Shown piece by piece: positions 5,140-5,141 of a DNA stretch of 5,141 bases. Each line of letters starts with the position of its first letter. Position 1 is the stretch's first letter. Origin of the DNA: Lachnospiraceae bacterium (GTDB lineage Bacteria > Bacillota > Clostridia > Lachnospirales > Lachnospiraceae); the NCBI GenBank assembly GCA_016294075.1, contig JAEDCQ010000028.1, forward strand, positions 1 through 5,141. Direction: 5' to 3'. The notes under the pieces are model-generated. The model saw nothing but the letters and a program-made list of their open reading frames with translations, was not told the DNA's origin and made no database searches. The position numbers and the translations under genes are program-made.

Positions 5140-5141
5140 TC

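Larger units (their letters stand above)
5031..5141. other. GC-rich noncoding edge, possible mobile-element backbone
   Basis: Composition jumps from 15 G or C per 60 bases (4921-4980) to 41 per 60 (5041-5100). No plausible gene is seen on either strand; the open minus-strand frame here is probably a by-product of GC content. The segment contains CTCCGCC (5041-5047) with its complement GGCGGAG (5079-5085), a direct repeat TTGCTGGC (5060-5067 and 5103-5110), and two stem-loops. From memory, GC-rich blocks of this kind recur in Bacteroidales conjugative transposons, but I could not verify that here. Confidence 0.4.

Noticed and set aside
1..5141. CRISPR arrays, tRNA or rRNA genes, and insertion-sequence transposases.
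   Set aside because: No regularly spaced repeats, cloverleaf or rRNA-like sequence, or DDE/HUH transposase motifs were seen in the window.

Overview
The window looks like chromosomal or integrated-element DNA from a gut-type member of the Bacteroidales (Bacteroides, Phocaeicola, Parabacteroides or Prevotella). Reasons: three exact copies of the Bacteroidetes -7 promoter element TAnnTTTG sit just upstream of gene starts, translation starts are preceded by A-rich leaders rather than Shine-Dalgarno sequences, and the WYL regulator has the form common in this order. The taxon is inferred from these signals, not from a search.

Layout, left to right. Positions 1-69 are a short GC-rich edge (38 of the first 60 bases are G or C). 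A WYL-domain transcription factor is read leftwards (975 to 70). Directly upstream, on the same strand, is the wreck of a YqiA/YcfP-like alpha/beta-hydrolase gene (1371 to about 1045). It keeps its promoter, its HG motif and its GTSLGG nucleophile elbow, but carries an in-frame amber codon and has lost its C-terminal half. A divergent intergenic region (about 1399-1490) holds one promoter for the dead hydrolase and one for the rightward genes. The rightward genes are a compact MPPED2-like metallophosphoesterase (1512-2105) and, 17 bases later, an AT-rich gene for an uncharacterised uracil-DNA-glycosylase-fold protein (2123-3064). The two are probably one transcript, ended by a strong stem-loop at 3094-3130. 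The T-tract of that terminator also spells a -7 box for the last and largest gene (3168-4928), which joins a RimJ/RimL-type GNAT acetyltransferase to an AAA ATPase in one reading frame. From about 5030 to the end the DNA becomes very GC-rich (41 of 60 bases at 5041-5100), lacks a convincing gene, and holds two stem-loops.

How the parts may fit. The AT-richer interior between two GC-rich edges looks like cargo in a mobile element. The WYL regulator could control neighbouring genes, since such proteins often sit beside defence or nucleic-acid-processing genes. A hydrolase of phosphate esters, a UDG-fold protein and an acetyltransferase-AAA fusion might form a nucleic-acid-directed or defence cassette, but the sequence proves no functional link. 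The best-supported novelties are the GNAT-AAA fusion, the divergent UDG-fold protein coupled to a metallophosphoesterase, and the terminator/promoter overlap at 3131-3138.
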